DNA of 64,000 nucleotides from Sphingomonas sp. QA11 (GCF_028473665.1 NZ_CP098774.1:3128501-3192500); one strand, 5' to 3'. Shown: positions 26,861 through 36,312, numbered from the stretch's first letter. Notes: generated by a model from the letters alone, not told the origin. Numbers and translations are program-made.

Positions 26861-29800
26861 TTAAAGGCCAAATGGAGAGTTGATCTTTAGAGCAGGAAGC
26901 ACGCTAATTCCGCAGCTGGGATCGCTTAATGCTACAAGCGCAGCACCAGAAACCCCAGCGAACGCTCGGACTTGAGGTGACGCGGTTATCACTCTTCCTA
27001 ATCCGATCCGAATTGCCGATCCCCAACTCCGTTGCAGCCTCGGTTCGTTGCTAGGTTTGAAGAGGCGATCTTCCGATGCGGACCGATTCTGCGCTCCCGT
27101 GATCGCGCCTCCAACGTCTATCGCGAGGTTGATCGGATTGAGCGCCCCCACTACACCTCCAAGCACTGAATTTGTAATACATTGTTTAAGATCAAATTTC
27201 GGCGCTTCTGGCGCTTTCTGTAACTTAGGTTTCGGCACGATAATTGCCGTAACTATAATATCAGGAGGATTACTGGCATCAATCTCACCACCAAGATCAA
27301 AATTTGGCTGAGCGCTACCATCGCCGCCATTTCCACCACTACCGCCACCCCCGCCTGGGCCGGAACTATTCCCGCAAACTACAGGCTCGCCCGCCGCTTC
27401 CCCCTCCTCTTTAGCACTCTCACAGCTCAACCCTGATGGATCAATTCCATTAACCGGGTCTCCGTGGACATAATTATACAAGTTCATGCCATCGTCATAG
27501 CCGATGGGATCAGTCTGCAGGAACCGGCCGAGCCGCGACGAGTAGATGCGCGCCTTGTAGTAATAAAGGCCCAGTTCCGGCAGATAGGCCTGCCCAGTGT
27601 ACTGGAACCGTCCGATATTGCCGCTGCCAGGCACACCATATTCGTCATAGCTGTTGATGCCGATCGCGGCGCCCGAGGCGTTGGTCACTGCCACGACCGA
27701 ACCACGCTCATCGGCATGTAGCCAGCGCCGGTCGCTCGTGCCCGAACCCTCGTACCAGACCACCGGCTCATCGGCGCCGGGGCCATAGACATAGCGCCGT
27801 TGCACCACCCCGGAACTGTTGAGCTCAGTCGCCATATGATTGCCATCATACACAAATCGAGTTTGTACCGTTCCGGTATATTCGACCAGACGCCCAAACC
27901 CGTCGTAACGCAGCGTGGTACCTCCCGATGCGCCGGTCAGCAAATTCTCGGCGCTGTAACTGTAGGTATTGCTGCCGGTGCTGGTGAGATTGCCGCGTGC
28001 GTCATAGCCAAGGCTGCCGCCGCCCACGGTCGTCATCTGGTTCAGCCCGTTCACCGCATAGGCGCGGTCGACATTGGCGCTGCCGCTCCAGGCATAGGCG
28101 TCGTTCGACCGCGTCATTGACACGATCTGCCCCGCCGGGTTGTAACCGAACCCAAGGCTCTGGTCATAGGCTACTCCCGACAGGTCCTGCCCGAGCGAGG
28201 TCAGCCGCGAAGCGTTGTCGAACCCGTAGCTGGTGGTCGTGCCGTTGCCGCGTGTGATGCCGGTACGGCGGCCGAGATTATCGTAGCCATAGGTTGCCAG
28301 CACCCCGACGCCCGAGGCAGCACCATTCTCCCGGATCGCTGTCATCTCGCCCGTCACGAGATAATCATAGGTGACGTAGAAGCCGTCATTCCATTGCTGG
28401 ACGGTGCGGCGCCCGGCAAGGTCATATTGATAGGCGAACGTCCCGAAACCCTGGTTGTGACTGGTCAGCCTGCCAAGAGCATCATAGCCGAAGCCATCGG
28501 TTATCCCGTCGCTGCGGCTCGCAACCGTCATCCTGCCGAGCAGGTCATAGAGGTAGCTGACATCATATTCCGGCGATGGCAGGTCCTTGAACCCCACCCG
28601 GTTGAGATTGTCATAGCTATAGCCAATCGTCTGACCATCGCGCAGCCGGCGGCTAGTGACGTTGCTGGCGGCATCATAGCCGAGTTGTTCGTAGTCGGTC
28701 GCCGAGCTTGCCTGCGCGCCCGGCGTCATCACCGGATAGCGCGTGACCGTCAGCCGGTCATAGCCGTCATAGTCATAGCCAGTGCGGTTGTTTACCGCGT
28801 CCGTGACGCTCAGGACCTTGCCGTTGTCGGAATACCCATAGGTAACATCAACCGAAGCGTCGGCGGTGCCGAGGGCGCGGGTAACCTTCCAGATGCGGCC
28901 CAGCGTATCATATTCGGTCTTGCTGATACGGTCGGGACCTTGAGTCCCCGTGGTGGACAGGGTGCAGGCCACGGGCAGCGACCCGTAGGTCGCTGGATTC
29001 ATCCGCTGCGTGGCGCAATCGACACGGCCGAGCGCATCGTAGCTGGCCTGCGCGAGCGCATAGATCGTCCCGCCCGAGGCAAGCGTGCGCACTATCGGCC
29101 GGGCGTTCGCGTCATAGCTCGTATCGATCGACTGGAGCGAGGCGAATGTGGCCCAATCACCGTCCGACTGGCTGTTGACAGTGCCGTTCTCGACCCTGGT
29201 CAGCAGGCCGTTGGTATAGGTGTTGCGCACTGCCCGATTCTTCAAGCTGCCGCCGCCGTCCGGGTCGGGCGAGACGGTCCCGATCAATTCCCGCGCTGCA
29301 TTGTATCGGTAGCGCACGGTATCGGCAGTGCCGGCGAGCGGTCCATCCACGGTCAGCAGATTGCCGAGCCCGTCAGAGGTAATCGTGCGGGCGGCAATCA
29401 GGGTTCCCGCGCCATTTCCGTTTGAGGCGCTGATGACATTGCCATTCGCGTCGTAGCTCCGGGTGCTGACCACTTCATCAGTCGTTCCCGCGCAGGAACT
29501 GGTCGTTTGACAGGCAGAGGTGCCAGTCAGCTGATATACGTTGTTAACCAGCGTATAGCTGTACCGCGTCTGCGGTCGCACCGCGCCGGCACTCGGCGCG
29601 GGGAGCGTTACCGACGTGACGCCGCCGTGCGTCGCATCATAGGCGTAATTAGTGGCGTTTCCCCGCGCGTCGGTCGTGCTGTTGGGCTGGTTGCACGTCA
29701 GCGGATTGGCGCAGCCCGCGTCATAGCTCGCGCTGGTCGTGATCGACGACGCCCCCGCCTTCGCCACCATCTGCGTCTGGGTGACGTTCCCGCGACTGTC

Positions 29801-30940
29801 GTAGCTGTACGCGGTGTAGTTGCCTTCGGGTTGAGTCACGCGCGTCAGGCGCCGGCTGCCGTCATATTGATAGCTGGTGGTCTTGGCGAGCGCATTGGTC
29901 ACCGAGGTGGGGCGACCGACCGTCAGATTGGAGACGACGGTGGTCGTCTGGCCGAGAGCGTTGGTCGCCGTCATCGTCGCCGTGTTGCCGCTCACGCTGC
30001 GGGCATAGCTGGTGGTGACGCCCTCCTTCACCACTGAGGTGACCTTGCCGGTATTGATCGTGGCGCTGGTCGTGTCCGACGCCGAGCCCGGCCGGCGAAT
30101 GGCGTTGACGGTGGTTGTCTTGGTCACGCGCCAGACGCGACCGCCCATGTCAGTGACATCAGTCACGCCGGCCGTCGGATAGGCGTAGCTTACGGTGGCA
30201 AGAGGAGCACTCCCCGCCTGCGCATTGTAAAACGCCGCCCCCGTTCGTTGCGTGAAGGTCGCCGGTGGACCACCGGTGCCTCCGAAGCCGTCGGAGGCAT
30301 AGGAAAACACGACTGAATAGCCATAGCTGTTCGAGACCCGCTCAAGGCGTGGGGCAAAGCTGCAACTGATCGGATCGTCGGGCTGCTGCTGGCGTGAACA
30401 TTGCGTCCAGAAGCCATATTCGAGCGAGACCGTCTTGCCGTTGGGCGACGTGATCAATCCCGGCAGCAGGATGCAGGAGGGCTGGACGGTGCCGTTGCAG
30501 TAATTGGTGATATCGGCCCCCGGCGTCGGGTCTCCGAAGGTGATCGTGGTACCGTTGCCGTCGCCATAGACATAGGAGCTCCCCGACCCCGACAGCGTCT
30601 CTCCCCTCGCCTGCGCATCCGGAAACTTGGCGGTCCTGGTGCCGAAATCGATATAGGTGCCGCTGCTGACGACATTGAGGAGAATATGGTCCCACTGGCT
30701 CATGCCATTCGTGCCATTGAAGCCACTATTGCCGACCACCCGCAACAATTCGAGCGCTGCCTGTCCCGAGCCGATCGACCCTTCCGCGAAGCTGGTGAGG
30801 AAATCGCCCTGGACCAGATCCACGCCATTCTGGTCGGCCTGGCGGAACTCGGGCGCGGTCTGCGCCATCGCCGGCGCGCTCAGGAAGGTCGATGTCAGCA
30901 GCGCGCAAAAAGCCGCCGCCCGAAAACGGGAGGTGTGCAT
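26861..30940 (-). CDS. Secreted RHS/YD-repeat protein with RHS core domain
   Basis: A 1359-residue protein with a Sec signal (ending LSAPAMAQ), a DQNGVDLVQGDF start typical of secreted sphingomonad RHS proteins, about 900 residues of YD repeats (such as YDALGRLTSHNQG and YDNLGRRTGI) and the RHS-associated core ending NLYNYVHGDPVNGIDPSGL near residue 1170. YD repeats form a hollow shell that can encapsulate a C-terminal tip. The tip here is about 185 residues: a Gly-rich linker (GPGGGGGSGGNGGDGS), a DIIVTAIIVPKPK segment and a hydrophobic C-terminal part with VLGGVVGALNPINLAIDVGG. Base composition drops in GC at the core/tip border. No known toxin motif is recognised. Confidence 0.93.
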   Translation of the reverse strand: MHTSRFRAAAFCALLTSTFLSAPAMAQTAPEFRQADQNGVDLVQGDFLTSFAEGSIGSGQAALELLRVVGNSGFNGTNGMSQWDHILLNVVSSGTYIDFGTRTAKFPDAQARGETLSGSGSSYVYGDGNGTTITFGDPTPGADITNYCNGTVQPSCILLPGLITSPNGKTVSLEYGFWTQCSRQQQPDDPISCSFAPRLERVSNSYGYSVVFSYASDGFGGTGGPPATFTQRTGAAFYNAQAGSAPLATVSYAYPTAGVTDVTDMGGRVWRVTKTTTVNAIRRPGSASDTTSATINTGKVTSVVKEGVTTSYARSVSGNTATMTATNALGQTTTVVSNLTVGRPTSVTNALAKTTSYQYDGSRRLTRVTQPEGNYTAYSYDSRGNVTQTQMVAKAGASSITTSASYDAGCANPLTCNQPNSTTDARGNATNYAYDATHGGVTSVTLPAPSAGAVRPQTRYSYTLVNNVYQLTGTSACQTTSSCAGTTDEVVSTRSYDANGNVISASNGNGAGTLIAARTITSDGLGNLLTVDGPLAGTADTVRYRYNAARELIGTVSPDPDGGGSLKNRAVRNTYTNGLLTRVENGTVNSQSDGDWATFASLQSIDTSYDANARPIVRTLASGGTIYALAQASYDALGRVDCATQRMNPATYGSLPVACTLSTTGTQGPDRISKTEYDTLGRIWKVTRALGTADASVDVTYGYSDNGKVLSVTDAVNNRTGYDYDGYDRLTVTRYPVMTPGAQASSATDYEQLGYDAASNVTSRRLRDGQTIGYSYDNLNRVGFKDLPSPEYDVSYLYDLLGRMTVASRSDGITDGFGYDALGRLTSHNQGFGTFAYQYDLAGRRTVQQWNDGFYVTYDYLVTGEMTAIRENGAASGVGVLATYGYDNLGRRTGITRGNGTTTSYGFDNASRLTSLGQDLSGVAYDQSLGFGYNPAGQIVSMTRSNDAYAWSGSANVDRAYAVNGLNQMTTVGGGSLGYDARGNLTSTGSNTYSYSAENLLTGASGGTTLRYDGFGRLVEYTGTVQTRFVYDGNHMATELNSSGVVQRRYVYGPGADEPVVWYEGSGTSDRRWLHADERGSVVAVTNASGAAIGINSYDEYGVPGSGNIGRFQYTGQAYLPELGLYYYKARIYSSRLGRFLQTDPIGYDDGMNLYNYVHGDPVNGIDPSGLSCESAKEEGEAAGEPVVCGNSSGPGGGGGSGGNGGDGSAQPNFDLGGEIDASNPPDIIVTAIIVPKPKLQKAPEAPKFDLKQCITNSVLGGVVGALNPINLAIDVGGAITGAQNRSASEDRLFKPSNEPRLQRSWGSAIRIGLGRVITASPQVRAFAGVSGAALVALSDPSCGISVLPALKINSPFGL

Positions 30941-30995
30941 GGCAATTCTCCAATGTCAGCAGATCAGGTGTGCGGCTCTTCGCGAGCCGACGACG

Positions 30996-31208
30996 CTATG
31001 GCGCGCCCGTCACCTTGAGGTTCTTGCGGTTATCAGCCTTGTCGTGCGTGTATTCGGCCTTCACGCCGTTGTTGACGGTGCCCGAATGCTCCACCTTCAC
31101 CAGGCGGCCCTTCGCGTCATAGGTGTAGGTGATCGTCTCCGCCGCCCAAGCCTGAAGCGGCGCCACGGCGCACAGAGTCAGAAGGGCTGCCGTACCGAAT
31201 ATCCGCAT
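30996..31208 (-). CDS. Short secreted single YD-repeat protein
   Basis: A 70-residue protein with a signal peptide (MRIFGTAALLTLCAVAPLQA), followed by one YD-type repeat (ITYTYDAKGRLVKVEHSG) and a half repeat (AEYTHDKADNRKNLKV). It is 55 bases upstream of the large RHS gene on the same strand and probably in the same transcript. It is far too short to form an RHS shell. It could be a relic of an RHS 5' end or a small accessory protein that packs against the big one. The SD is GGGGGAAAT just before ATG. Confidence 0.8.
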   Translation of the reverse strand: MRIFGTAALLTLCAVAPLQAWAAETITYTYDAKGRLVKVEHSGTVNNGVKAEYTHDKADNRKNLKVTGAP

Positions 31209-31331
31209 ATTTCCCCCGGGGGCGGCGCTTACAAAACACTGACGCCACCCTTTTCGCTATCATGATGCGGGCCGACAAACCAAGGCGCAATATATCCGAT
31301 ATGGCGGGAATTATATTCCACACCCAATGCT

Positions 31332-32537
31332 TCAAAAATACCGCCGGATGGTGCGCGCCAACAACAGCCAGGCTGCGACGATCAGTCCGCTCGCCAGCAC
31401 GAAAGGTGCCCCCGGGAAGTAAACCCCCTTCGCATCGGCGAAATGGCCGAATACCCAGGTCATCACCAAGGGCCCGATGATCGAGGTAAGGCCGACCGTG
31501 CTGGCGACCGCGCCCTGCAGTTCGCCCTGGGCATCCTCCTCGATCCGGGTGGTCATCATGCCCTGGATCGCGGGGAAGGCGACACCGGTCGCCGCGCCGA
31601 TGACGATGGCCAGATAGATCATCCATCCCGTCGACGCGAAGGCGAGCAGGACATAGCTGGGCAGGCCGAACATCAGGCTGACCAGCGCGCAGCGACGTTC
31701 ACCGAAGCGGGCGATGGCAGGACCGGTGACCAGCCCCTGCGCGATGGCGATGGCGATGCCGAACAGCGCGACCGAGAGGCCGATCTCGAGCGGCGACCAG
31801 CGGAGCCGCTCGATCAGGAAATAGCCCCAGGTCGAGAGTTGCGACTGGGCACCGAGCTGCATCAGGAAGATCGTCGCGAGGCAGCCAAGCACGAAGGGAT
31901 AGCGCCCCATGCGGACCAGCGTGCCGAACGGGTTGGCGCGCGCCAGGGTGAAGGGGCGGCGGCGCTCCGGCGGCAGCGTCTCGGTGAAGATGACATAGCC
32001 GATCACCGCGCCGGCCAGAGCCAGCACGCTCGCCGCGACGAAGGGCAGCCGCAATCCGATCGTGCCGAGCACGCCGCCGATCGCCGGGCCGAGCACGAAG
32101 CCCGAGGCCCCTGCCCCGCCGAGCAGCCCGAACAGCCGCCCGCGCTGTTCAGGCGGATAGAGATCGGCGATGCAGCTGTTCGCCGCCGCCCAGGTCGCGC
32201 CCATCACGCCGGAGATGATCCGCCCGGCGAACAGCCAGCCGAGCGTCGGCGCCCAGGCCATCATCGCATAGTCGACCGCGAGCACGAGGAGCGTGCCGAG
32301 CAGCACCGGACGCCGCCCGAACCGGTCGCTCAGCCCCCCGATCACCGGGGCGAACAGGAACTGCATCGCGGCATAGGCGAACAGCAATTCGCCGCCGATC
32401 AGCGCGGCATGGGCGACGTCAGTGTCGCTCAGGCTTTCGACCAGCGACGGCAGGATCGGGATGATCAGCCCGATCCCTGCCATATCGATAAAGACGATAA
32501 ACGCGATCAACGGCAGCCGATTGTCGGTTCGCGCCAT
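31332..32537 (-). CDS. Tet/TCR-type MFS efflux transporter
   Basis: An MFS pump of about 401 residues with twelve helices. GGLSDRFGRRPVLL between helices 2 and 3 is the MFS motif A of drug/H+ antiporters, and GRIISGVMGATWAAANSCIAD and GLLGGAGASGFVLGPAIGG (motif C) fit the TetA/TCR branch. Substrate may be tetracycline-like drugs or unrelated metabolites. I prefer the ATG at 32537, since GGGGG lies seven bases upstream; the ATG at 32543 overlaps that element. It is divergent from the next gene. Confidence 0.9.
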   Translation of the reverse strand: MARTDNRLPLIAFIVFIDMAGIGLIIPILPSLVESLSDTDVAHAALIGGELLFAYAAMQFLFAPVIGGLSDRFGRRPVLLGTLLVLAVDYAMMAWAPTLGWLFAGRIISGVMGATWAAANSCIADLYPPEQRGRLFGLLGGAGASGFVLGPAIGGVLGTIGLRLPFVAASVLALAGAVIGYVIFTETLPPERRRPFTLARANPFGTLVRMGRYPFVLGCLATIFLMQLGAQSQLSTWGYFLIERLRWSPLEIGLSVALFGIAIAIAQGLVTGPAIARFGERRCALVSLMFGLPSYVLLAFASTGWMIYLAIVIGAATGVAFPAIQGMMTTRIEEDAQGELQGAVASTVGLTSIIGPLVMTWVFGHFADAKGVYFPGAPFVLASGLIVAAWLLLARTIRRYF

Positions 32538-32717
32538 TACCATCCCCCAGAAGCGTCACCCTCCGGACGCGCCGCCCTTATGCAGATTTCGGCACGAAAG
32601 CCCATCGAGGAAGATCGGCACGGTGATGGCGACACAGGGAAGAAGGCGGCGGTCGGGATCGTTTACGAAAACGGCCCGTTATGCTAGGAAGGCACCACGC
32701 CACAGTCTGGAGATACG

Positions 32718-33116
32718 GTGCAGATAGCGAAGCCAATAATCGTACCGGGCAACACCTTCACCGCCCTGCGCCTGTTTGCCGGGTCGGTGTGGCTGACGGT
32801 CGCGACGACGCTTCTCTGTGCCCTTCTACCGGTCGGCCTGCCGCAAACCAGCGCGGTCGGTTCGGCATTCAATCCATCGAACAGTGTCGTCGCGCTGCGC
32901 AGCGCCGAGCCGGCTTCCCTGCTCGCGCGGACCGACGCGGCGCGCGCGCAGGATCCCGACACCGGAAGCGCCTTGTTCGCGCCGGCCATCATGGCCGCCC
33001 TCCGGTTCGTTCCGCTAGCGGTAGTCGCCTTCCATAACCTGGGCCAGCAATCACTGGCTGCCCTAACACCGATCGGGTCCGCCTACCCCCGAGGTCCGCC
33101 TTCCCGGAAAACCTAA
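32718..33116 (+). CDS. Hypothetical membrane-associated protein
   Basis: A 132-residue protein starting at GTG, preceded by GGAG seven bases upstream. Residues about 16-36 (LRLFAGSVWLTVATTLLCALL) form a membrane helix and residues about 88-104 (FAPAIMAALRFVPLAVVAF) a second hydrophobic segment. No motif is recognised. It is divergent from the MFS gene, and a small membrane protein gene follows. Confidence 0.65.
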   Translation: MQIAKPIIVPGNTFTALRLFAGSVWLTVATTLLCALLPVGLPQTSAVGSAFNPSNSVVALRSAEPASLLARTDAARAQDPDTGSALFAPAIMAALRFVPLAVVAFHNLGQQSLAALTPIGSAYPRGPPSRKT

Positions 33117-33223
33117 GCCCGGCACCGGCCTTGCCGGATGCCGAGCGTGTCATAGCGAGGCGCATGATGGACTACCCACACGCCTGTCGCGCCTTCCATC
33201 ACATTTCCGGCGAGGAGAGAACG

Positions 33224-33331
33224 ATGGCCAGAAAGACCAAACGACCACCCTGGTGGTTCGCAGCCGCCCTCTGGGCCGGCCTTGCGGCAAGCGTGGCGAT
33301 GATCGCCGCCGTCGCAACGACCGCCCCCTAG
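33224..33331 (+). CDS. 35-residue single-helix membrane protein
   Basis: The ATG at 33224 follows CGAGGAGAG, a strong ribosome-binding site, and gives 35 residues: a basic start (MARKTKRPPWW) and one membrane helix (AAALWAGLAASVAMIAAVA). Type II topology with a positively charged cytosolic tail is expected. It is below usual gene-finder limits. It lies 84 bases upstream of the K+/H+ antiporter gene and may be an accessory subunit of it (inference from position only). Confidence 0.65.
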   Translation: MARKTKRPPWWFAAALWAGLAASVAMIAAVATTAP

Positions 33332-33341
33332 CACATACCCA

Positions 33342-33368
33342 GCCGGCGGCCCCCCGTGGTCCGCCGGC
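33342..33368. other. Inverted repeat in the ybaL leader
   Basis: GCCGGCGG (33342-33349) and CCGCCGGC (33361-33368) form an eight-base GC hairpin with an eleven-base loop between the small membrane protein stop and the antiporter start. No U-run follows, so it is not a clear terminator. It may be an mRNA structure element. Confidence 0.35.
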
Positions 33369-33414
33369 ACCGCCCCGCGCGGCGGAATCCCTATCGTCCC
33401 AGCGAGGAGAACCA

Positions 33415-35076
33415 ATGCATCATACCCCCCTGATCGCCACCATCGTCGCCGCCCTGTTCACCGCGTTCATCACCGGATCGATCGCGCATCGGCTGAAGGT
33501 GTCGCCGATCGCCGGCTATCTGCTGGCGGGCGTGATCGTCGGCCCGTTCACGCCGGGCTATGTGGCCGACGGGAACCTGGCCAACGAGCTCGCCGAGATC
33601 GGCGTGATCCTGCTGATGTTCGGTGTCGGGCTGCACTTCTCGCTGCGCGACCTGCTGTCCGTCCGCAAGATCGCGGTACCGGGCGCGGTGGTGCAGATCG
33701 CCGTGGCGACGCTGCTCGGCATGGGGCTGGCCTGGCTGCTCGGCTGGGGGTTGTTCGCCGGGTTCGTGTTCGGCCTGGCCCTGTCAGTCGCCAGTACCGT
33801 GGTGCTGTTGCGCGCGCTTCAATCGCGCAAGCTGGTCGAGACGGAACGCGGACGGATCGCGATCGGGTGGCTGATCGTCGAGGACCTCGCGATGGTCCTC
33901 GCCCTTGTGCTGCTGCCGCCGCTCGCCGGCGTGATCAACGGCGCGAACGGCGCCGGGGCCTCGTCCCTGATGATGCCGCTGCTGATCACCTTCGCCAAGG
34001 TCGCCGGCTTCATCGCGCTGATGCTGGTGGTCGGGCGGCGGATCATCCCCGCAGCCCTGCACTGGGTGGTCCATACCGGCTCGCGCGAGCTGTTCCGGCT
34101 TGCGGTGCTGGCGATCGCGCTGGGTGTCGCGTTCGGTGCGGCGTATGTGTTCGACGTATCCTTCGCGCTCGGCGCGTTCTTCGCCGGCATGATCCTGGGC
34201 GAGACCCAGCTCAGCCGCCAGGCGGCGGAAGAGACACTGCCGCTGCGCGACGCATTCGCCGTGCTGTTCTTCGTCTCGGTCGGCATGCTGTTCGATCCGT
34301 CGGTGGTGGTGCGCCAGCCGCTGCCGCTGCTCGCCACCGTCGGCATCATCGTGTTCGGCAAGTCGATCGCCGCCTATCTGATCGTCCGCCTGTTCGGCCA
34401 TTCAAACCGCACCGCGCTCACGGTGGCGGCCAGCCTGGCGCAGATCGGCGAGTTCTCGTTCATCCTTGCAAGCCTCGGTTCCAGCCTGAACATCTTGCCG
34501 CAGGCGGCGCGCGACCTGATCCTGGCCGGTGCGATCATCTCGATCTTCCTCAACCCGTTCATCTTCTCGCTGATCACGTCGCGATTGAGCAAGGCCGACG
34601 GGGAGAAGGACGACACCCCCCGGCCGCTGCCGCGCACGGGCCATGCCATCCTGGTCGGCTATGGCCGGGTCGGCGGCCTGATCGCCTGCGAGCTTGCCAC
34701 GCGGGGCCGCGAGATCGTCGTGATCGAGGACCAGGACGTCCCGGCGAAACGCGCGGAGGCCGACGGCGTCACGGTCGTGCAAGGAAATGCCGTCGACCCG
34801 CAGACCCTGGAGGAGGCGGGAATCCACAACGCCGTGAAGCTGCTCATCACGATCCCCGAAGGCTTCGAGGCCGGGGCGGTCGTTGAGCGGGCGCGGGCGC
34901 TCAACCCGGCGATCCGCGTGATCGCGCGGGCCCATTCGGACGCCGAGGTGCAGCATCTGGAGAAGCTGAAGGTGGCGCATGTGGTGATGGGCGAGCGCGA
35001 GATCGCGGCGCGGATGCTCGAACTCGCGGCACAGGAAGTGGCCGAAGCTGATGGAGCCTCTTCGGCGTCCGCGTGA
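33415..35076 (+). CDS. YbaL/Kef-type monovalent cation:proton antiporter
   Basis: A 553-residue CPA2 antiporter: about 12-13 helices in residues 1-395 (including the ADGNLANELAEIGVILLMFG and GWLIVEDLAMVLALVLLPP helices), then a TrkA-N domain whose nucleotide loop is HAILVGYGRVGGLIACELA at about residue 407. YbaL/KefB/KefC exchange K+ (or Na+) for protons under ligand control by the RCK domain. The ATG at 33415 is preceded by GCGAGGAGAACC; longer frames upstream are non-coding. No glutathione-linked ancillary gene (KefF) is near. Confidence 0.92.
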   Translation: MHHTPLIATIVAALFTAFITGSIAHRLKVSPIAGYLLAGVIVGPFTPGYVADGNLANELAEIGVILLMFGVGLHFSLRDLLSVRKIAVPGAVVQIAVATLLGMGLAWLLGWGLFAGFVFGLALSVASTVVLLRALQSRKLVETERGRIAIGWLIVEDLAMVLALVLLPPLAGVINGANGAGASSLMMPLLITFAKVAGFIALMLVVGRRIIPAALHWVVHTGSRELFRLAVLAIALGVAFGAAYVFDVSFALGAFFAGMILGETQLSRQAAEETLPLRDAFAVLFFVSVGMLFDPSVVVRQPLPLLATVGIIVFGKSIAAYLIVRLFGHSNRTALTVAASLAQIGEFSFILASLGSSLNILPQAARDLILAGAIISIFLNPFIFSLITSRLSKADGEKDDTPRPLPRTGHAILVGYGRVGGLIACELATRGREIVVIEDQDVPAKRAEADGVTVVQGNAVDPQTLEEAGIHNAVKLLITIPEGFEAGAVVERARALNPAIRVIARAHSDAEVQHLEKLKVAHVVMGEREIAARMLELAAQEVAEADGASSASA

Positions 35077-35168
35077 GGCACCGGCTTTCGTCTCGGCTGG
35101 CTGCGCCCGATTCAAGGTGCGCCCTGCCGTCCACGCCGCCGGTTGACCGACTATGCTATAGTCGAGCG

Positions 35169-35711
35169 ATGATGACTGATGACAAGACCTTATCCAAAAC
35201 CATGTCCCTCTGGCTGCGCCACCGCCCGGATGCAGCCGGACTGGCGCTCGACGACGCCGGCTGGACTGATGTCGACGCCGTGCTCGCCGGGCTCGCCCGC
35301 AAGCAGATCGCCTGTGGCCGGGAGCGCCTGCTCTCCATTGTGGAGAACAGCGACAAGCAGCGATTCGAGTTGTCCGCTGACGGCACCCGCATTCGCGCTC
35401 GGCAGGGGCATTCGGTTGACGTCGAACTGGGCTGGCCGCAGGTCGCGCCGCCGGAATTCCTCTACCACGGCACCGTCGAGCGCTTCCTGCCGGCAATCCG
35501 GACGGAGGGACTGCGACCAATGCAGCGGCATCATGTCCACCTGTCCCCCGACCAAGAGACCGCGACGATCGTCGGCAGCCGGCGCGGCGAGGCGGTGATC
35601 CTCACCATCCGCGCCGGGACGATGGCGGCGGCGGGCCACATCTTTTTCCTCACGGACAATGGAGTCTGGCTGACCGACCATGTCCCACCGGACTATCTGA
35701 TCGGCATCTGA
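35169..35711 (+). CDS. kptA: RNA 2'-phosphotransferase (KptA/Tpt1 family)
   Basis: A 180-residue enzyme that moves a 2'-phosphate from RNA to NAD+, making ADP-ribose 1''-2''-cyclic phosphate. In yeast Tpt1 it completes tRNA splicing. The sequence has the full set expected: SLWLRHRPDAAGLALDDAGW at the N terminus (RNA-binding Arg/His), HGTVERFLPAIRTEGL in the middle and HVHLSPDQETATIVG with the NAD+-binding Arg/His pairs. The in-frame tandem ATG at 35169/35172 is the likely start. Bacteria have no spliceosomal-type tRNA splicing, so its cellular RNA substrate is unclear. Confidence 0.93.
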   Translation: MMTDDKTLSKTMSLWLRHRPDAAGLALDDAGWTDVDAVLAGLARKQIACGRERLLSIVENSDKQRFELSADGTRIRARQGHSVDVELGWPQVAPPEFLYHGTVERFLPAIRTEGLRPMQRHHVHLSPDQETATIVGSRRGEAVILTIRAGTMAAAGHIFFLTDNGVWLTDHVPPDYLIGI

Positions 35712-35830
35712 GCCGCGACAACGCGCGACACTGCCGCAAAATAGGGCAGCCCCTGCCCGTCTGCACGAGCGTTAGGCATCTGTTGATCCCAGAACCGTCA
35801 CGCGCCCGGCGGCGTTCCTGGCTCGCGCGG

Positions 35831-35847
35831 CTGGCACGCTTGTTGTA
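35831..35847 (+). promoter_or_regulatory. Sigma54-like promoter upstream of glnB
   Basis: CTGGCACGCTTGTTGTA matches the sigma54 consensus YTGGCACG-N4-TTGCW at all eight bases of the -24 element and at TTG of the -12 element; the expected C after TTG is T. Transcription would begin near 35858, about 70 bases before the glnB start. Nitrogen genes glnB-glnA are classic sigma54/NtrC targets. The GC dinucleotide of the -12 element is imperfect, so this is a good candidate rather than proof. Confidence 0.5.
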
Positions 35848-35848
35848 A

Positions 35849-36265
<417 letters not shown>

Positions 36266-36312
36266 CGCGGCGCAGCATGATGTGACAGCAGGCCTCCGGG
36301 CGAAACATGATT

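Noticed and set aside
35712-35830. NtrC binding site upstream of the sigma54-like promoter
   Set aside because: The only candidate (TGCACG...GGCA) has poor symmetry and does not match the TGCACCA-type consensus well.
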